DNA from: JBQTKD01 sp052389435
GTDB taxonomy: Bacteria; Actinomycetota; Actinomycetes; Sporichthyales; Sporichthyaceae
Length of the DNA stretch: 23,150 bases
Direction: 5' to 3'
NCBI GenBank assembly: GCA_052389435.1
Contig: JBQTIB010000196.1
Span: 1 to 23,150 of the forward strand
Positions 15,758-23,150 of this stretch are shown one piece after another. Under the pieces are notes generated by a model. That model did not search any database, had not been told where the DNA came from, and saw nothing but the letters and a program-made list of their open reading frames with translations. Numbering within the stretch: position 1 is the first letter of the stretch; each line of letters begins with the position of its first letter. The position numbers and the translations under genes are program-made.

Positions 15758-15786
15758 CCCCGGCCGGCCGAGAGGGCCGGCCGGGG
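15758..15786 (-). terminator. Strong GC hairpin terminator after hppA
   Basis: A perfect 12-bp stem (15758-15769 with 15775-15786, CCCCGGCCGGCC and complement) with a 5-nt loop begins 10 nt past the hppA stop. It lacks a T-run, as is common for hairpin terminators in high-GC actinobacteria. It separates hppA from topA. Confidence 0.8.
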
Positions 15787-15796
15787 CAGTCCCCGT

Positions 15797-18160
15797 CTAG
15801 AGAACCTTCGAAGGCTCGGCCGGTGCCGGCGAGTCGCCGACCGCGATGTCCTTGCGCTTGGAGTTGACCACCGCACCGATGATGATCAGCGTTGCGACGA
15901 TGGCGATCGCGGCCCGCAGACCGTTGTTCTGGTCGTCGCCGATCGACAGCTTCACGACCGCCGGAGCGATCAGCAGCGCCACCAGGTTCATGACCTTGAT
16001 CAGCGGGTTGATCGCCGGACCGGCGGTGTCCTTGAACGGGTCGCCGACGGTGTCGCCGATGATCGTCGCCTCGTGCGCGGGCGAGCCCTTGCCGCCGTGC
16101 GTGCCGTCCTCGACGAGCTTCTTGGCGTTGTCCCAGGCACCACCGGAGTTGGACAGGAACACCGCCATGAGCACACCGGCGGCGATGGCGCCGGCGAGGA
16201 ACCCGGCGAGCGGGGCCGTGCCGAGGCCGAACCCGACCGCGACGGGCGCCATGACCGCGAGCAGGCCTGGCGTGGTGAGCTCGCGCAGCGAGTCCTTGGT
16301 GCAGATGTCCACGACCTTGGCGTACTCGGGCTTTGCGGTGCCCTCCATGATTCCGGGGATCTCCCGGAACTGGCGACGCACCTCGAACACGATCGCGCCT
16401 GCGGCACGGGCGACGGCGTTGATCGCAAGACCGGAGAAGAGGAACACCACGGCGGCACCGAGAATCAGGCCGACGAGGATGTTCGGGTTGATGATCTCGA
16501 ACGCCGAGATCGCCTGCTGGGTCTTCAGCGAGGTCTCGGTCAGGTCTGCCCCGGTTTCCAGGACCGCGTTGCGGACCTCGTCCTGGTAGGACCCGAACAG
16601 CGCCGTCGCGGCGAGGACTGCCGTCGCGATCGCGATGCCCTTGGTGATGGCCTTGGTGGTGTTGCCGACCGCGTCGAGCTTGGTGAGCACGATGGCGCCG
16701 TCGCCGTGGACGTCGCCGGACATCTCCGCGACGCCCTGGGCGTTGTCCGAGACCGGGCCGAAGGTGTCCATCGCGACGATGACGCCGACGGTGGTGAGCA
16801 GACCGGTACCGGCCAGGGCCACCGCGAACAGGGCCAGGATCAACACGCCGGAGCCGAGCAGGTAGGCCGCGTACACCGCGAGTCCGATCAGGACCGAGGA
16901 GTACACCGCGGATTCCAGACCGACGGAGATGCCGGCGAGGATGACGGTCGCGGGGCCGGTCAGCGAGGTCCGGCCGATGTCGCGCACCGGGCGACGGCTG
17001 GTCTCGGTGAAGTAGCCGGTCAACTGCTGGATGGCCGCGGCGAGCACGATGCCGATGAGCACCGCCACGAGGGCGAACAGCCGCGGGTCGCCGTCGACGG
17101 TGAACTGGCCGTTGAGGACCATGCCGGCCGTCGGGGAGACGTTGGTGAGTTCGGAGTAGGTGTCCGGAAGGAAGGCGAACGCGGCGGCGGCGCAGAGGAC
17201 CGCGGAGGCGACCGCGGAGATGAAGAAGCCGCGGTTGATGGCGGTCATGCCAGAGCGGTCGTTCGGGCGCGGGGAGACCGCGAAGATGCCGATGATCGCG
17301 GTGAGGACACCGATCATCGGGACGACGAGGGGGAAGACCAGGCCGTCGTCGCCGAAGGCCGCGACGCCGAGGATCAGGGCCGCGACCAGGGTGACCGCGT
17401 AGGACTCGAACAGGTCCGCGGCCATGCCCGCGCAGTCGCCGACGTTGTCGCCGACGTTGTCGGCGATGGTGGCGGCGTTGCGGGGGTCGTCCTCGGGGAT
17501 GCCCTTCTCGACCTTGCCGACGAGGTCGGCGCCGACGTCGGCGGCCTTGGTGAAGATGCCGCCGCCGACACGCATGAACATGGCGAGCAGTGCCGCGCCG
17601 AAGCCGAAGCCCTCGAGGACCTTCGGGGCTTCCTCTTCGTAGATCAGCACGACGGCGGCGGCTCCGAGCAGGCCCAGGCCGACGGTGAACATGCCGGCGA
17701 CGCCGCCGGTGCGGAACGCGATGCGGGTGGCGGGCAGTTCCCCACCCTTGCCGGCGCGGGCGGCCGCGGCGACGCGGACGTTCGCGCGCACCGCCAGCCA
17801 CATGCCCATGTAGCCGGTGATCGCCGAGAACAGCGCACCCACCGCGAAGAAGATCGAGCGGCCGACGCGTTCGTTCGTCGTGTCCGCGGGTAGCGCGAAC
17901 AGGACGAAGAAGGCGAGGACCGCGAAGACGCCGAGAGTCTTGAACTGGCGCACCAGGTACGCGGAGGCGCCCTCCTGAATGGCGCCGGCGATCTCCTTCA
18001 TTTTCTCGGTGCCCTCGTCGGCCGCCAGCACCTCCTTCACGAGATAGCCGGCTACGACGAGCGCGAACAGCGCGACGCCGGCCACCGCGACGACGATCGT
18101 GAGGTTGCCCCCAGAGAGTTCGACCGTCCCGCTGCTGGCAGCGAGGTTGAGCCCGGACAT
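15797..18160 (-). CDS. hppA: K+-independent membrane proton-pumping pyrophosphatase
   Basis: A 787-aa integral membrane enzyme of about 16 helices that hydrolyses pyrophosphate and pumps H+. The conserved catalytic segment DVGADLVGKVEKGIPEDDPRN (208-228) and DNVGDNVGDCAG (234-245) are intact. In GNTTKAITKG (499-508), Lys503 and Thr506 occupy the positions that are Ala and Gly in K+-dependent enzymes, so this one should work without potassium. It recovers energy from the pyrophosphate released by nucleic acid and activation reactions. The ATG has AGGAGG 5 nt upstream. It is the only gene between the bldG pair and topA, with its own terminator. Confidence 0.97.
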   Translation of the reverse strand: MSGLNLAASSGTVELSGGNLTIVVAVAGVALFALVVAGYLVKEVLAADEGTEKMKEIAGAIQEGASAYLVRQFKTLGVFAVLAFFVLFALPADTTNERVGRSIFFAVGALFSAITGYMGMWLAVRANVRVAAAARAGKGGELPATRIAFRTGGVAGMFTVGLGLLGAAAVVLIYEEEAPKVLEGFGFGAALLAMFMRVGGGIFTKAADVGADLVGKVEKGIPEDDPRNAATIADNVGDNVGDCAGMAADLFESYAVTLVAALILGVAAFGDDGLVFPLVVPMIGVLTAIIGIFAVSPRPNDRSGMTAINRGFFISAVASAVLCAAAAFAFLPDTYSELTNVSPTAGMVLNGQFTVDGDPRLFALVAVLIGIVLAAAIQQLTGYFTETSRRPVRDIGRTSLTGPATVILAGISVGLESAVYSSVLIGLAVYAAYLLGSGVLILALFAVALAGTGLLTTVGVIVAMDTFGPVSDNAQGVAEMSGDVHGDGAIVLTKLDAVGNTTKAITKGIAIATAVLAATALFGSYQDEVRNAVLETGADLTETSLKTQQAISAFEIINPNILVGLILGAAVVFLFSGLAINAVARAAGAIVFEVRRQFREIPGIMEGTAKPEYAKVVDICTKDSLRELTTPGLLAVMAPVAVGFGLGTAPLAGFLAGAIAAGVLMAVFLSNSGGAWDNAKKLVEDGTHGGKGSPAHEATIIGDTVGDPFKDTAGPAINPLIKVMNLVALLIAPAVVKLSIGDDQNNGLRAAIAIVATLIIIGAVVNSKRKDIAVGDSPAPAEPSKVL

Positions 18161-18365
18161 TAAGTCCTCCTAGTGCGTCGCTGTGCTCCGCGCGACGCGG
18201 GGTCAGACGAGCTTGGCGTGCCCTCCAGGGGCGGGCGCGACACCCGGTCCGGCCCAGGGGGCAGCACGGGAGCGCTGCGGGGAGGCTTTCACACACCGGG
18301 GTCGTACAGATCACACGGGCCGGCGACACGCCCTATAACGGGTGCCCCGGACGGGGTGCCGACCG
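18161..18365. other. Leader between the bldG pair and hppA
   Basis: A 205-bp gap without a gene. It holds the hppA Shine-Dalgarno (18165-18170), and a CCCCG-GA-CGGGG repeat (18345-18356) just after the anti-sigma stop that could end bldG transcription. A minus-strand TTATAG near 18335 could be a -10 box. None of the promoter features is strong. Confidence 0.4.
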
Positions 18366-18791
18366 TCAGCGGCCGACGGCGGGCCAGGCCATCCGTACGC
18401 GGACGCCGTCGAGGCCGGGGTCGATCTGAACGTCGTCCACCAGGCCGCTGATGAGGGCGAGACCGAGCGAGTCGTCGGTGGTGGCGGGCGCGCGACCGGC
18501 GGGGCGGAGCTGTCCGTCGGACAGGGTTGCGTGCAGCGTCGGGGACACGGCGTCGACGACCTCGACGGCGAAGGTGAACTCGTCGATGTGCAGGTTGATC
18601 GCGACCGGGTCGGCGAGCCCGGCGCTGCGGTGCAGGCTCACGGCTCGGGAGCACGCCTCGCCGACGGCCAGGCGGATTTCGTCGAGCAGGTCTCCGTCCA
18701 CGCCCGCGCGCCGGGCGACGGTGGCCGCCACCAGTCGAGCGGTGCGCACGTGGGCGGCTTGGGCGCTGAAGCGCAGCTCGACGGTGGCCAC
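18366..18791 (-). CDS. Anti-sigma factor, RsbW/SpoIIAB-type GHKL fold with degenerate ATP site
   Basis: A 141-aa cytoplasmic protein. It is the partner of BldG and the likely counterpart of Streptomyces SCO3548. Serine-kinase anti-sigma factors bind a sigma factor and phosphorylate the anti-anti-sigma factor. The N-box region DEIRLAVGEACSRAV (37-51) keeps Glu45. At the position of the Mg-binding Asn (E-x-x-x-N in SpoIIAB) it has Arg49. The G1 box reads VVDAVSPT instead of D-x-G-x-G, and only the late DSLGLALI (107-114) resembles the G2 box. It may therefore bind partners without being a kinase. The GTG start is 8 nt past the bldG stop with a weak Shine-Dalgarno, so it is probably translated with bldG. 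Confidence 0.85.
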   Translation of the reverse strand: MATVELRFSAQAAHVRTARLVAATVARRAGVDGDLLDEIRLAVGEACSRAVSLHRSAGLADPVAINLHIDEFTFAVEVVDAVSPTLHATLSDGQLRPAGRAPATTDDSLGLALISGLVDDVQIDPGLDGVRVRMAWPAVGR

Positions 18792-18799
18792 GGGGGCGC

Positions 18800-19141
18800 T
18801 CAGTCCGTCGCGGCGACGGCGGCGGCGACCGAGTCGTGGATGGGGAAGACCTTGGTCAAGCCGGTGATCCGGAAGATCTTGACGATGCGTTCCTGGGTGC
18901 AGACCAGCCGCAGCGAGCCGTCGTGGGCGCGAACCCGCTTGAGGCCGCCGACGAGCACGCCGAGCCCGGTGGAGTCGAGAAACTCGACCTGTTCCATGTC
19001 CACCACGAGGTGGTACTGACCGGCGTTGACGAGGTCCACGAGTTGCTCGCGCAGCTTCGGCGCGGTGTAGACGTCGATTTCGCCGCCCACCGTGACGACC
19101 GTCCGGTCACCCTCGGTACGGGTCGTGAGCGACAGATCCAC
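18800..19141 (-). CDS. bldG: BldG anti-anti-sigma factor (STAS domain)
   Basis: A 113-aa STAS-domain protein that closely matches what I recall of Streptomyces coelicolor BldG in sequence and exact length. BldG controls aerial-mycelium formation, antibiotic production and stress sigma factors by partner switching. The phosphorylation site is Ser57 in FLDSTGLGVLVGG (54-66); GGEIDVYTAPKLREQL (19-34) is the typical STAS start. The GTG at 19141 is chosen over ATG 19153 and longer starts because GGAGGA lies 4 nt upstream and homologues begin MDLSL. It is divergent from the helicase and 8 nt before the anti-sigma gene. This is one of the clearest identifications in the window. Confidence 0.97.
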   Translation of the reverse strand: MDLSLTTRTEGDRTVVTVGGEIDVYTAPKLREQLVDLVNAGQYHLVVDMEQVEFLDSTGLGVLVGGLKRVRAHDGSLRLVCTQERIVKIFRITGLTKVFPIHDSVAAAVAATD

Positions 19142-19356
19142 CGAATCCTCCATGCCGTACGTCCGAGTGCGTGGTCCCGACGGGTTCGCAACCCCCGGCC
19201 CTTCGCTTCCCACCAGGGCCGAATTCAATCACTGGTTCCCGCGCCGGTGGCGGGACCGCGCTCCCGAGGCGGCCGCGAGACCGCCGCAGCTCGATCGGTT
19301 CGATTCCCTCCGCTGCGAACTACACGACTGTCAGTCCCGTTTGCGACACTGCGCGC
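19142..19356. other. Divergent region between bldG and the helicase
   Basis: A 215-bp regulatory gap for two divergent genes. GGGTT-CGC-AACCC (19182-19194) is a 5-bp inverted repeat 41-53 bp before bldG and could be an operator. I see no clear -35/-10 pair for bldG. A plus-strand TACACG (19321-19326) could be a -10 box for the helicase. Confidence 0.35.
19146..19151 (-). promoter_or_regulatory. Shine-Dalgarno fixing the bldG start
   Basis: GGAGGA on the minus strand, 4 nt before GTG 19141. The upstream in-frame ATG at 19153 would overlap this site, so the GTG start is preferred. Confidence 0.75.
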
Positions 19357-21708
19357 ATGACGCTCACGCCCGAGCTCGCCGCTTCCGCGCCGCCGTCGGT
19401 GTCCCGGCTGCTCGCGGAGGTGACGGTGGGGCGGTTCGCGGGGCGGATCACCCACGTGCGGCACCGTCCGGCGCGGCCGGGGATCGTCGCCGATTGGCCG
19501 TCGTGGCTGCCCGATCTGCTGCGGGAGCGGTGGGAGGCGTGCGGGATCGCCGCCCCGTGGATCCACCAGGCCGAGGCCGCCCACGCGCTTCGGTTGGGCG
19601 AGTCGGTGGTGCTCGGTACCGGGACGGCGTCGGGCAAGACGTTGGGATTCCTGATGCCGGCGCTGAGCGAGGTCCTCGCTCCCGGGCCCCGGACCGGGCG
19701 GGCGCCGCTGCCGACGACGCTGTACCTGTCGCCGACCAAGGCACTGGCCGCGGACCAGTTGGCGGGGCTGACGGCGCTGGGGCTCGGGCCGGACGGGCTG
19801 CGGCCGGCGACGCTGGACGGAGACACCCCGTACCCGGAGCGGGACTGGATCCGGGCCCACGCGAACTACCTGCTGACCAACCCGGACATGCTCAACCGCA
19901 CCCTGTTGCCCGACCACCGGCGGTGGGCGCGGTTCCTCGGCGGGCTGCGGTACGTGGTGGTGGACGAGTGCCACACCTATCGCGGCGTGTTCGGCTCGCA
20001 CGTGGCCGCGGTGCTGCGCCGCCTGCGTCGCCTGGCCCGTCTCTACGGCGCCGACCCGGTGTTCGCGCTGGCGTCGGCGACGGTCGCGGACGCCGAGGTG
20101 GGCGCCGGGCGGCTGATCGGCTCGCCGGTGCGGGCGATCGCCTCGGACGGCTCGCCGCGGGGCGCGTCGGCTTTCGTGCTCTGGGATCCGCCGCGCGCCT
20201 CGCACGGCGGCGAGGGCGGTTCCCCGGCTCGGCGCAGTGCGCTGGTGGAGTCGGCGGATCTGCTCGCGGACCTGGTGTGTTCGGGGGCGCAGGTACTGGC
20301 CTTCGTGCGGTCCCGGCGCGGGGCGGAGTCGGTTGCGCTGATGACCCGGGACCTGCTGCGCGAGATCCACGACGCGTTGCCCGGTCGGGTTGCGGCGTAT
20401 CGCGGCGGGTACCTGCCGGAGGAGCGCCGGGCGATCGAGCAGTCCCTGCGGGCCGGCGAGCTGCGCGGCCTCGCGACCACCAATGCGCTGGAGTTGGGCA
20501 TCGACGTGTCCGGCATGGACGCCGTGGTGCTGGCCGGGTATCCGGGCACGCGCGCCTCGATGTGGCAGCAGGCGGGCCGTGCGGGACGGTCCGGGGCGTC
20601 GGCGCTCGCGGTGCTCATCGCCCGCGACGACCCGCTGGACACCTATCTGGTGCACCATCCGGAGGCGCTGTTCGACGCTCCGGTGGAGGCCACCGTGCTC
20701 GATCCGGACAACGCGTACGTGCTGGCTCCGCACCTGTGCGCGGCGGCCGCGGAGTCGCCGCTGACGGAGGCGGACCTCGCGCTGTTCGGCCCGCGGGCCG
20801 TGGAGGTCGCGACGGCTCTGGGCGAGGACGGGCTGCTGCGTCGGCGCGGTTCGGGCTGGTACTGGACCCGCAGGGACCCGAGCGCGCTGCCGGGGGACAT
20901 TCGCGGCGGCGGCGGGCCGGCGGTGCGGCTGGTCGAGGCCGGCACGGGCCGGGTGCTCGGCACGGTCGACGCGGGTTCGGCCCACACGCAGGCTCATCCG
21001 GGAGCGGTGTACCTGCACCACGGTCTCAGTTGGGTGGTCGAGGACCTCGATCTCGAGGAGGCGGTCGCACTGGTGCACCGCGAGGACCCGGAGTGGACCA
21101 CGATCGCCCGCACGGTCACCGACATCGACGTGCTCGGCGTGGAATCCTCGACGGCCTGGGGAGGCACGGGTCTGCACTTCGGCGGCGTGCGGGTCTGTTC
21201 GCAGGTCGTCTCCTACCTCCAGCGCCACCTGACCACGGGCAAGGTGCTGGCGGAGGTTCCGTTGGACCTTCCGCAGCGTCGGTTGGTCACCAAGGCGGTG
21301 TGGTGGACGCCGAACGCCGAGGTACTGGCGCGGACCGGCATCGCGGAGAAGGACCTCGCCGGTGCGGCGCACGCCGCCGAGCACGCGTCGATCGGCATGC
21401 TGCCGCTGTTCGCGACCTGCGACCGCTGGGACATCGGCGGGGTGTCCACCCCGTACCACCCGGACACGGGGGCGCTGACGGTGTTCGTCCACGACGGGCA
21501 TCCCGGCGGTGCGGGGTTGGCCGAGCGGGGGTATGCCGCGGCGTCGAGGTGGCTGCGGGCCACGCGGGCGGTGGTCGCGGAGTGTTCCTGCACCGACGGC
21601 TGCCCGGCGTGCGTGCAGTCCCCGAAGTGCGGGAACGGCAACCGGCCCCTGGACAAGCCGGGCGCCGTCGCACTGCTGTGTGCCGTTCTGGCCGAGGCCC
21701 CCGACTAG
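19357..21708 (+). CDS. SF2 DEAD/DEAH-box helicase, SftH/MrfA/Hrq1-like with DUF1998 Cys cluster
   Basis: A 783-aa superfamily II helicase. Residues 1 to about 270 hold the first RecA domain: IHQAEA (69-74), Walker A GTGTASGKT (87-95), SPTKALAADQ, TNPDML and Walker B DECH (203-206). SAT-like motif III is near ASATVAD. The second RecA domain has LATTNALELGID and QQAGRAGR. The C-terminal DUF1998 region ends with a Cys cluster, CSCTDGCPACVQSPKC, of five Cys in a metal-binding spacing. The family includes mycobacterial SftH (3'-5' helicase) and Bacillus MrfA (mitomycin damage repair). No Shine-Dalgarno precedes ATG 19357, so the mRNA may be leaderless or the start may differ slightly. It is convergent with ssd, with only 18 bp between stops. 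Confidence 0.93.
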   Translation: MTLTPELAASAPPSVSRLLAEVTVGRFAGRITHVRHRPARPGIVADWPSWLPDLLRERWEACGIAAPWIHQAEAAHALRLGESVVLGTGTASGKTLGFLMPALSEVLAPGPRTGRAPLPTTLYLSPTKALAADQLAGLTALGLGPDGLRPATLDGDTPYPERDWIRAHANYLLTNPDMLNRTLLPDHRRWARFLGGLRYVVVDECHTYRGVFGSHVAAVLRRLRRLARLYGADPVFALASATVADAEVGAGRLIGSPVRAIASDGSPRGASAFVLWDPPRASHGGEGGSPARRSALVESADLLADLVCSGAQVLAFVRSRRGAESVALMTRDLLREIHDALPGRVAAYRGGYLPEERRAIEQSLRAGELRGLATTNALELGIDVSGMDAVVLAGYPGTRASMWQQAGRAGRSGASALAVLIARDDPLDTYLVHHPEALFDAPVEATVLDPDNAYVLAPHLCAAAAESPLTEADLALFGPRAVEVATALGEDGLLRRRGSGWYWTRRDPSALPGDIRGGGGPAVRLVEAGTGRVLGTVDAGSAHTQAHPGAVYLHHGLSWVVEDLDLEEAVALVHREDPEWTTIARTVTDIDVLGVESSTAWGGTGLHFGGVRVCSQVVSYLQRHLTTGKVLAEVPLDLPQRRLVTKAVWWTPNAEVLARTGIAEKDLAGAAHAAEHASIGMLPLFATCDRWDIGGVSTPYHPDTGALTVFVHDGHPGGAGLAERGYAAASRWLRATRAVVAECSCTDGCPACVQSPKCGNGNRPLDKPGAVALLCAVLAEAPD

Positions 21709-21726
21709 GTCGTGTCCCTAGGTCCA

Positions 21727-22803
21727 TCAGGCGGCGCCCCGGCGTCCGGCGCCCTGGCGGTGCAGGTAGCCGAGGGCGAAGTCGGCCCAGGGACTGCCGG
21801 GGCGGGCCCCCGGCGGTGTGCCGCGGTCGGTTTCGGCGGGCAGTCGGCGGTCGGCGCGCACCGATCCCGCGAGCGGCAGCCCGAGGCTGCCGGCCACGAT
21901 CGCGGGCGTCAGCCCGGACGGCGCGGGGCCGCGGACCACGACGTGGAGGTTCAGGCCGGGGCCGAGCGCGTCGAGCACGCGGCCGGCGGCGACGGTGGAG
22001 CGCAGGTCGGCCGGGACGACGAGCAGGACCGAGTCGGCGGCGGTCAGGGCCGCGCGCGCGGCCGGTCCGAGGGTCCGGGGCAGGTCCACGACGACGAGTT
22101 CGGCGCCGGCGGTGGCGGTGGCGAGGACCGAGCGCATGGTGTCGGCCGGGATGTCCGGCCCGTCGTCGCGGCCTGCCGAGAGCACCTGCAGGTCGCCCGG
22201 TCCGGCGGCGGGCACTCGCGGGAGCAGCGCGGCGAGGTCCGTCGAGGGAGTTCCGGTGGCGGCGCCGAGGTCCGCCCAGCGCCATCCGTCGCCGTTCTCG
22301 ACGCCCATCAGCAGGTCGAGGCCGCCGCCGAGGGGGTCGGCGTCGAGGAGTACGCAGTGCAGGCCGAGGCGGGTGGCGGCCAGGCCCAGGGCGGCGGCGA
22401 GGGTGCTGGCGCCCGCCCCGCCGCGGCCCCCGACGACGCATACGACCGGGCACGGTGCGCTGGGCTCGAGCGTCCGGGCGATGCGTTCGGCAAGCCAGCC
22501 CTGTTCGGTCGGCAGGGCGATCACGCATTCCACGCCGAGGGCGCGGACGCGTTCCCACGGGATGCGGTCGCGGGGTTCGCAGCCGACGACGAGGACGCCC
22601 GCGCGCCAGGGAAGGCGGGCGCGGACTGCGCCGGCGAGCGCGTCGGTTCCGACGATCACGAGGGAGGCGGCCGCCCACGCGTTCCGGTCGCCGAAGGCGT
22701 CGCGTTGCACGTGCGGCTCCACTCCCGCCTGGTCGGCGAGGTGCAGCAGGTCGTCGAGGAGTCGGTCGTCGGCGGTGACGATCAGCGGTCGGGCGGCGGT
22801 CAC
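21727..22803 (-). CDS. ssd: Septum site-determining protein Ssd, MinD/CpaE/TadZ-like
   Basis: A 358-aa protein with an N-terminal receiver-like region (about 5-115) and a MinD/ParA-like C-terminal domain (about 118-345). The deviant Walker A reads GGRGGAGAST (125-134): the signature Lys is Arg127 and the P-loop Lys is Ala132, so ATP hydrolysis is doubtful, as in other Ssd/CpaE/TadZ proteins. VLLDADPLGGGLDLLMG (151-167) is the switch-like segment and VVVDLPRT the Walker B strand. In mycobacteria this protein (Rv3660c) affects septation and precedes the tad pilus genes. Here the next gene is the convergent helicase, so no tad genes follow. GTG 22803 has GGAGG 6 nt upstream. Confidence 0.88.
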   Translation of the reverse strand: MTAARPLIVTADDRLLDDLLHLADQAGVEPHVQRDAFGDRNAWAAASLVIVGTDALAGAVRARLPWRAGVLVVGCEPRDRIPWERVRALGVECVIALPTEQGWLAERIARTLEPSAPCPVVCVVGGRGGAGASTLAAALGLAATRLGLHCVLLDADPLGGGLDLLMGVENGDGWRWADLGAATGTPSTDLAALLPRVPAAGPGDLQVLSAGRDDGPDIPADTMRSVLATATAGAELVVVDLPRTLGPAARAALTAADSVLLVVPADLRSTVAAGRVLDALGPGLNLHVVVRGPAPSGLTPAIVAGSLGLPLAGSVRADRRLPAETDRGTPPGARPGSPWADFALGYLHRQGAGRRGAA

Positions 22804-22809
22804 GGGTGG

Positions 22810-22814
22810 CCTCC
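22810..22814 (-). promoter_or_regulatory. Shine-Dalgarno of ssd
   Basis: GGAGG on the minus strand, 6 nt before GTG 22803. It supports this start over the longer open frame reaching 22935, whose extra N-terminal residues show no family resemblance. Confidence 0.65.
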
Positions 22815-22881
22815 ATCGGTTCGGCGGGATCCGCAGAACCAAGTCGCGAAGCCGACCGCCTTCCACCCCGAACCGCGAATC

Positions 22882-22890
22882 TGTGGACAA
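22882..22890 (-). promoter_or_regulatory. DnaA-box-like site 1
   Basis: TGTGGACAA on the plus strand is the exact complement of TTGTCCACA, the DnaA box preferred in Streptomyces and other high-GC actinomycetes. It is 79 bp upstream of the ssd start. A second identical copy lies 26 bp away in the same orientation. Confidence 0.5.
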
Positions 22891-22907
22891 CTCCCCTGTT
22901 CGCCCCC

Positions 22908-22916
22908 TGTGGACAA
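22908..22916 (-). promoter_or_regulatory. DnaA-box-like site 2
   Basis: A second exact TGTGGACAA, within the longer direct repeat CTGTGGACAAC (22881-22891 and 22907-22917). I noticed no other exact copy in the window. Confidence 0.5.
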
Positions 22917-23150
22917 CCCCTGGGAGGGACACCAAATCTCGACCGAGAGCGCCGTCCCACGCGCCATTTCCCCGTGCCGTCCAGACTCTGCTGAACTATC
23001 CGCGCAGACCCCTCGCGCAGGGGCCGCGCCAGGACCTTGATCGCAAAATCTTCGGAACCCCGCCCACCCCCGCCCATCCCCCCGCAGCACCGCAGAGCAG
23101 CACCACGACAGGCGGTGAGCGCAGCGAACCGGCCCCACCCTGCCGCCCAC

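Larger units (their letters stand above)
22804..23150. other. Non-coding region upstream of ssd
   Basis: A 347-bp stretch with no convincing gene on either strand. It holds the ssd leader, two DnaA-box-like repeats (22882-22916), a TCTCG-AC-CGAGA near-palindrome (22937-22948) and a CCCCT-CGCGC-AGGGG hairpin (23009-23023). The last 100 bp is a C-rich run without further structure. A divergent gene may begin beyond the window. Confidence 0.55.

Noticed and set aside
18341..18360. Strong terminator after the anti-sigma gene
   Set aside because: The outer pairs are G-T on the plus strand and become A-C mismatches in the minus-strand RNA, leaving only a 4-5 bp stem.
19297..19307. GGTTCGATTCC resembling a tRNA T-arm
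   Set aside because: The flanking bases do not form a T stem and no acceptor or anticodon arm is present.
19092..22778. A long plus-strand frame over the helicase and ssd
   Set aside because: Arg/Gly/Ala-rich with no motifs; the helicase frame and ssd explain the region.
22800..23150. 116-codon minus-strand frame at the right edge
   Set aside because: Cys/Trp/Arg-rich composition typical of a shadow frame, no start signal, and it crosses the ssd leader and DnaA boxes.

Overview
The window looks like chromosomal DNA of a high-GC actinomycete. Most of it has strongly G/C-biased codon positions, Shine-Dalgarno sites of the GGAGG type, and GTG starts. Its core gene order (bldG pair, hppA, topA, MFS-tmk fusion, holB, exported hydrolases) resembles what I recall of the Streptomyces bldG-topA neighbourhood. 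I recall no bldG-type pair next to topA in mycobacteria. I suspect a Streptomyces- or Pseudonocardiales-like organism, but the genus cannot be fixed from sequence alone.

Layout. (a) 1-1876 is an accessory, visibly less GC-rich tail: a frameshifted IS3-family transposase remnant, then an intact tyrosine integrase (459 aa) next to tRNA-Thr(CGU). This is the edge of an integrated element whose body lies left of the window. (b) 2156-3673 is an orphan branched-chain-amino-acid-type binding lipoprotein, convergent with an acyl-CoA dehydrogenase-fold gene (3718-4959). (c) 5090-15675, all on the minus strand, is a tightly packed run: topA, a fused MFS-transporter/dTMP kinase, holB, two tandem TAP-like lipoprotein hydrolases and a GlcD-like FAD oxidase. 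Several junctions overlap. (d) hppA (K+-independent proton-pumping pyrophosphatase) follows upstream and ends in a 12-bp perfect hairpin. (e) 18366-19141 is the BldG anti-anti-sigma factor with its GHKL-type anti-sigma partner. (f) 19357-21708 is an SftH/MrfA-type SF2 helicase, convergent with ssd (MinD/CpaE-like). Two perfect actinomycete DnaA boxes lie upstream of ssd.

How the genes relate. topA, tmk and holB serve DNA topology, dTTP supply and the replicase clamp loader. HppA handles the pyrophosphate from biosynthesis. BldG and its partner form a partner-switching sigma control module. Ssd relates to septation or Tad-type localisation, yet here it has no tad genes after it.

I found no clearly novel multi-gene system. 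The best leads are the degenerate ATP site of BldG's partner, the ACAD-fold enzyme without a visible catalytic glutamate, the orphan ssd with paired DnaA boxes, and the integrase with a Cys/His-rich insertion and palindromic repeats beside its tRNA target.
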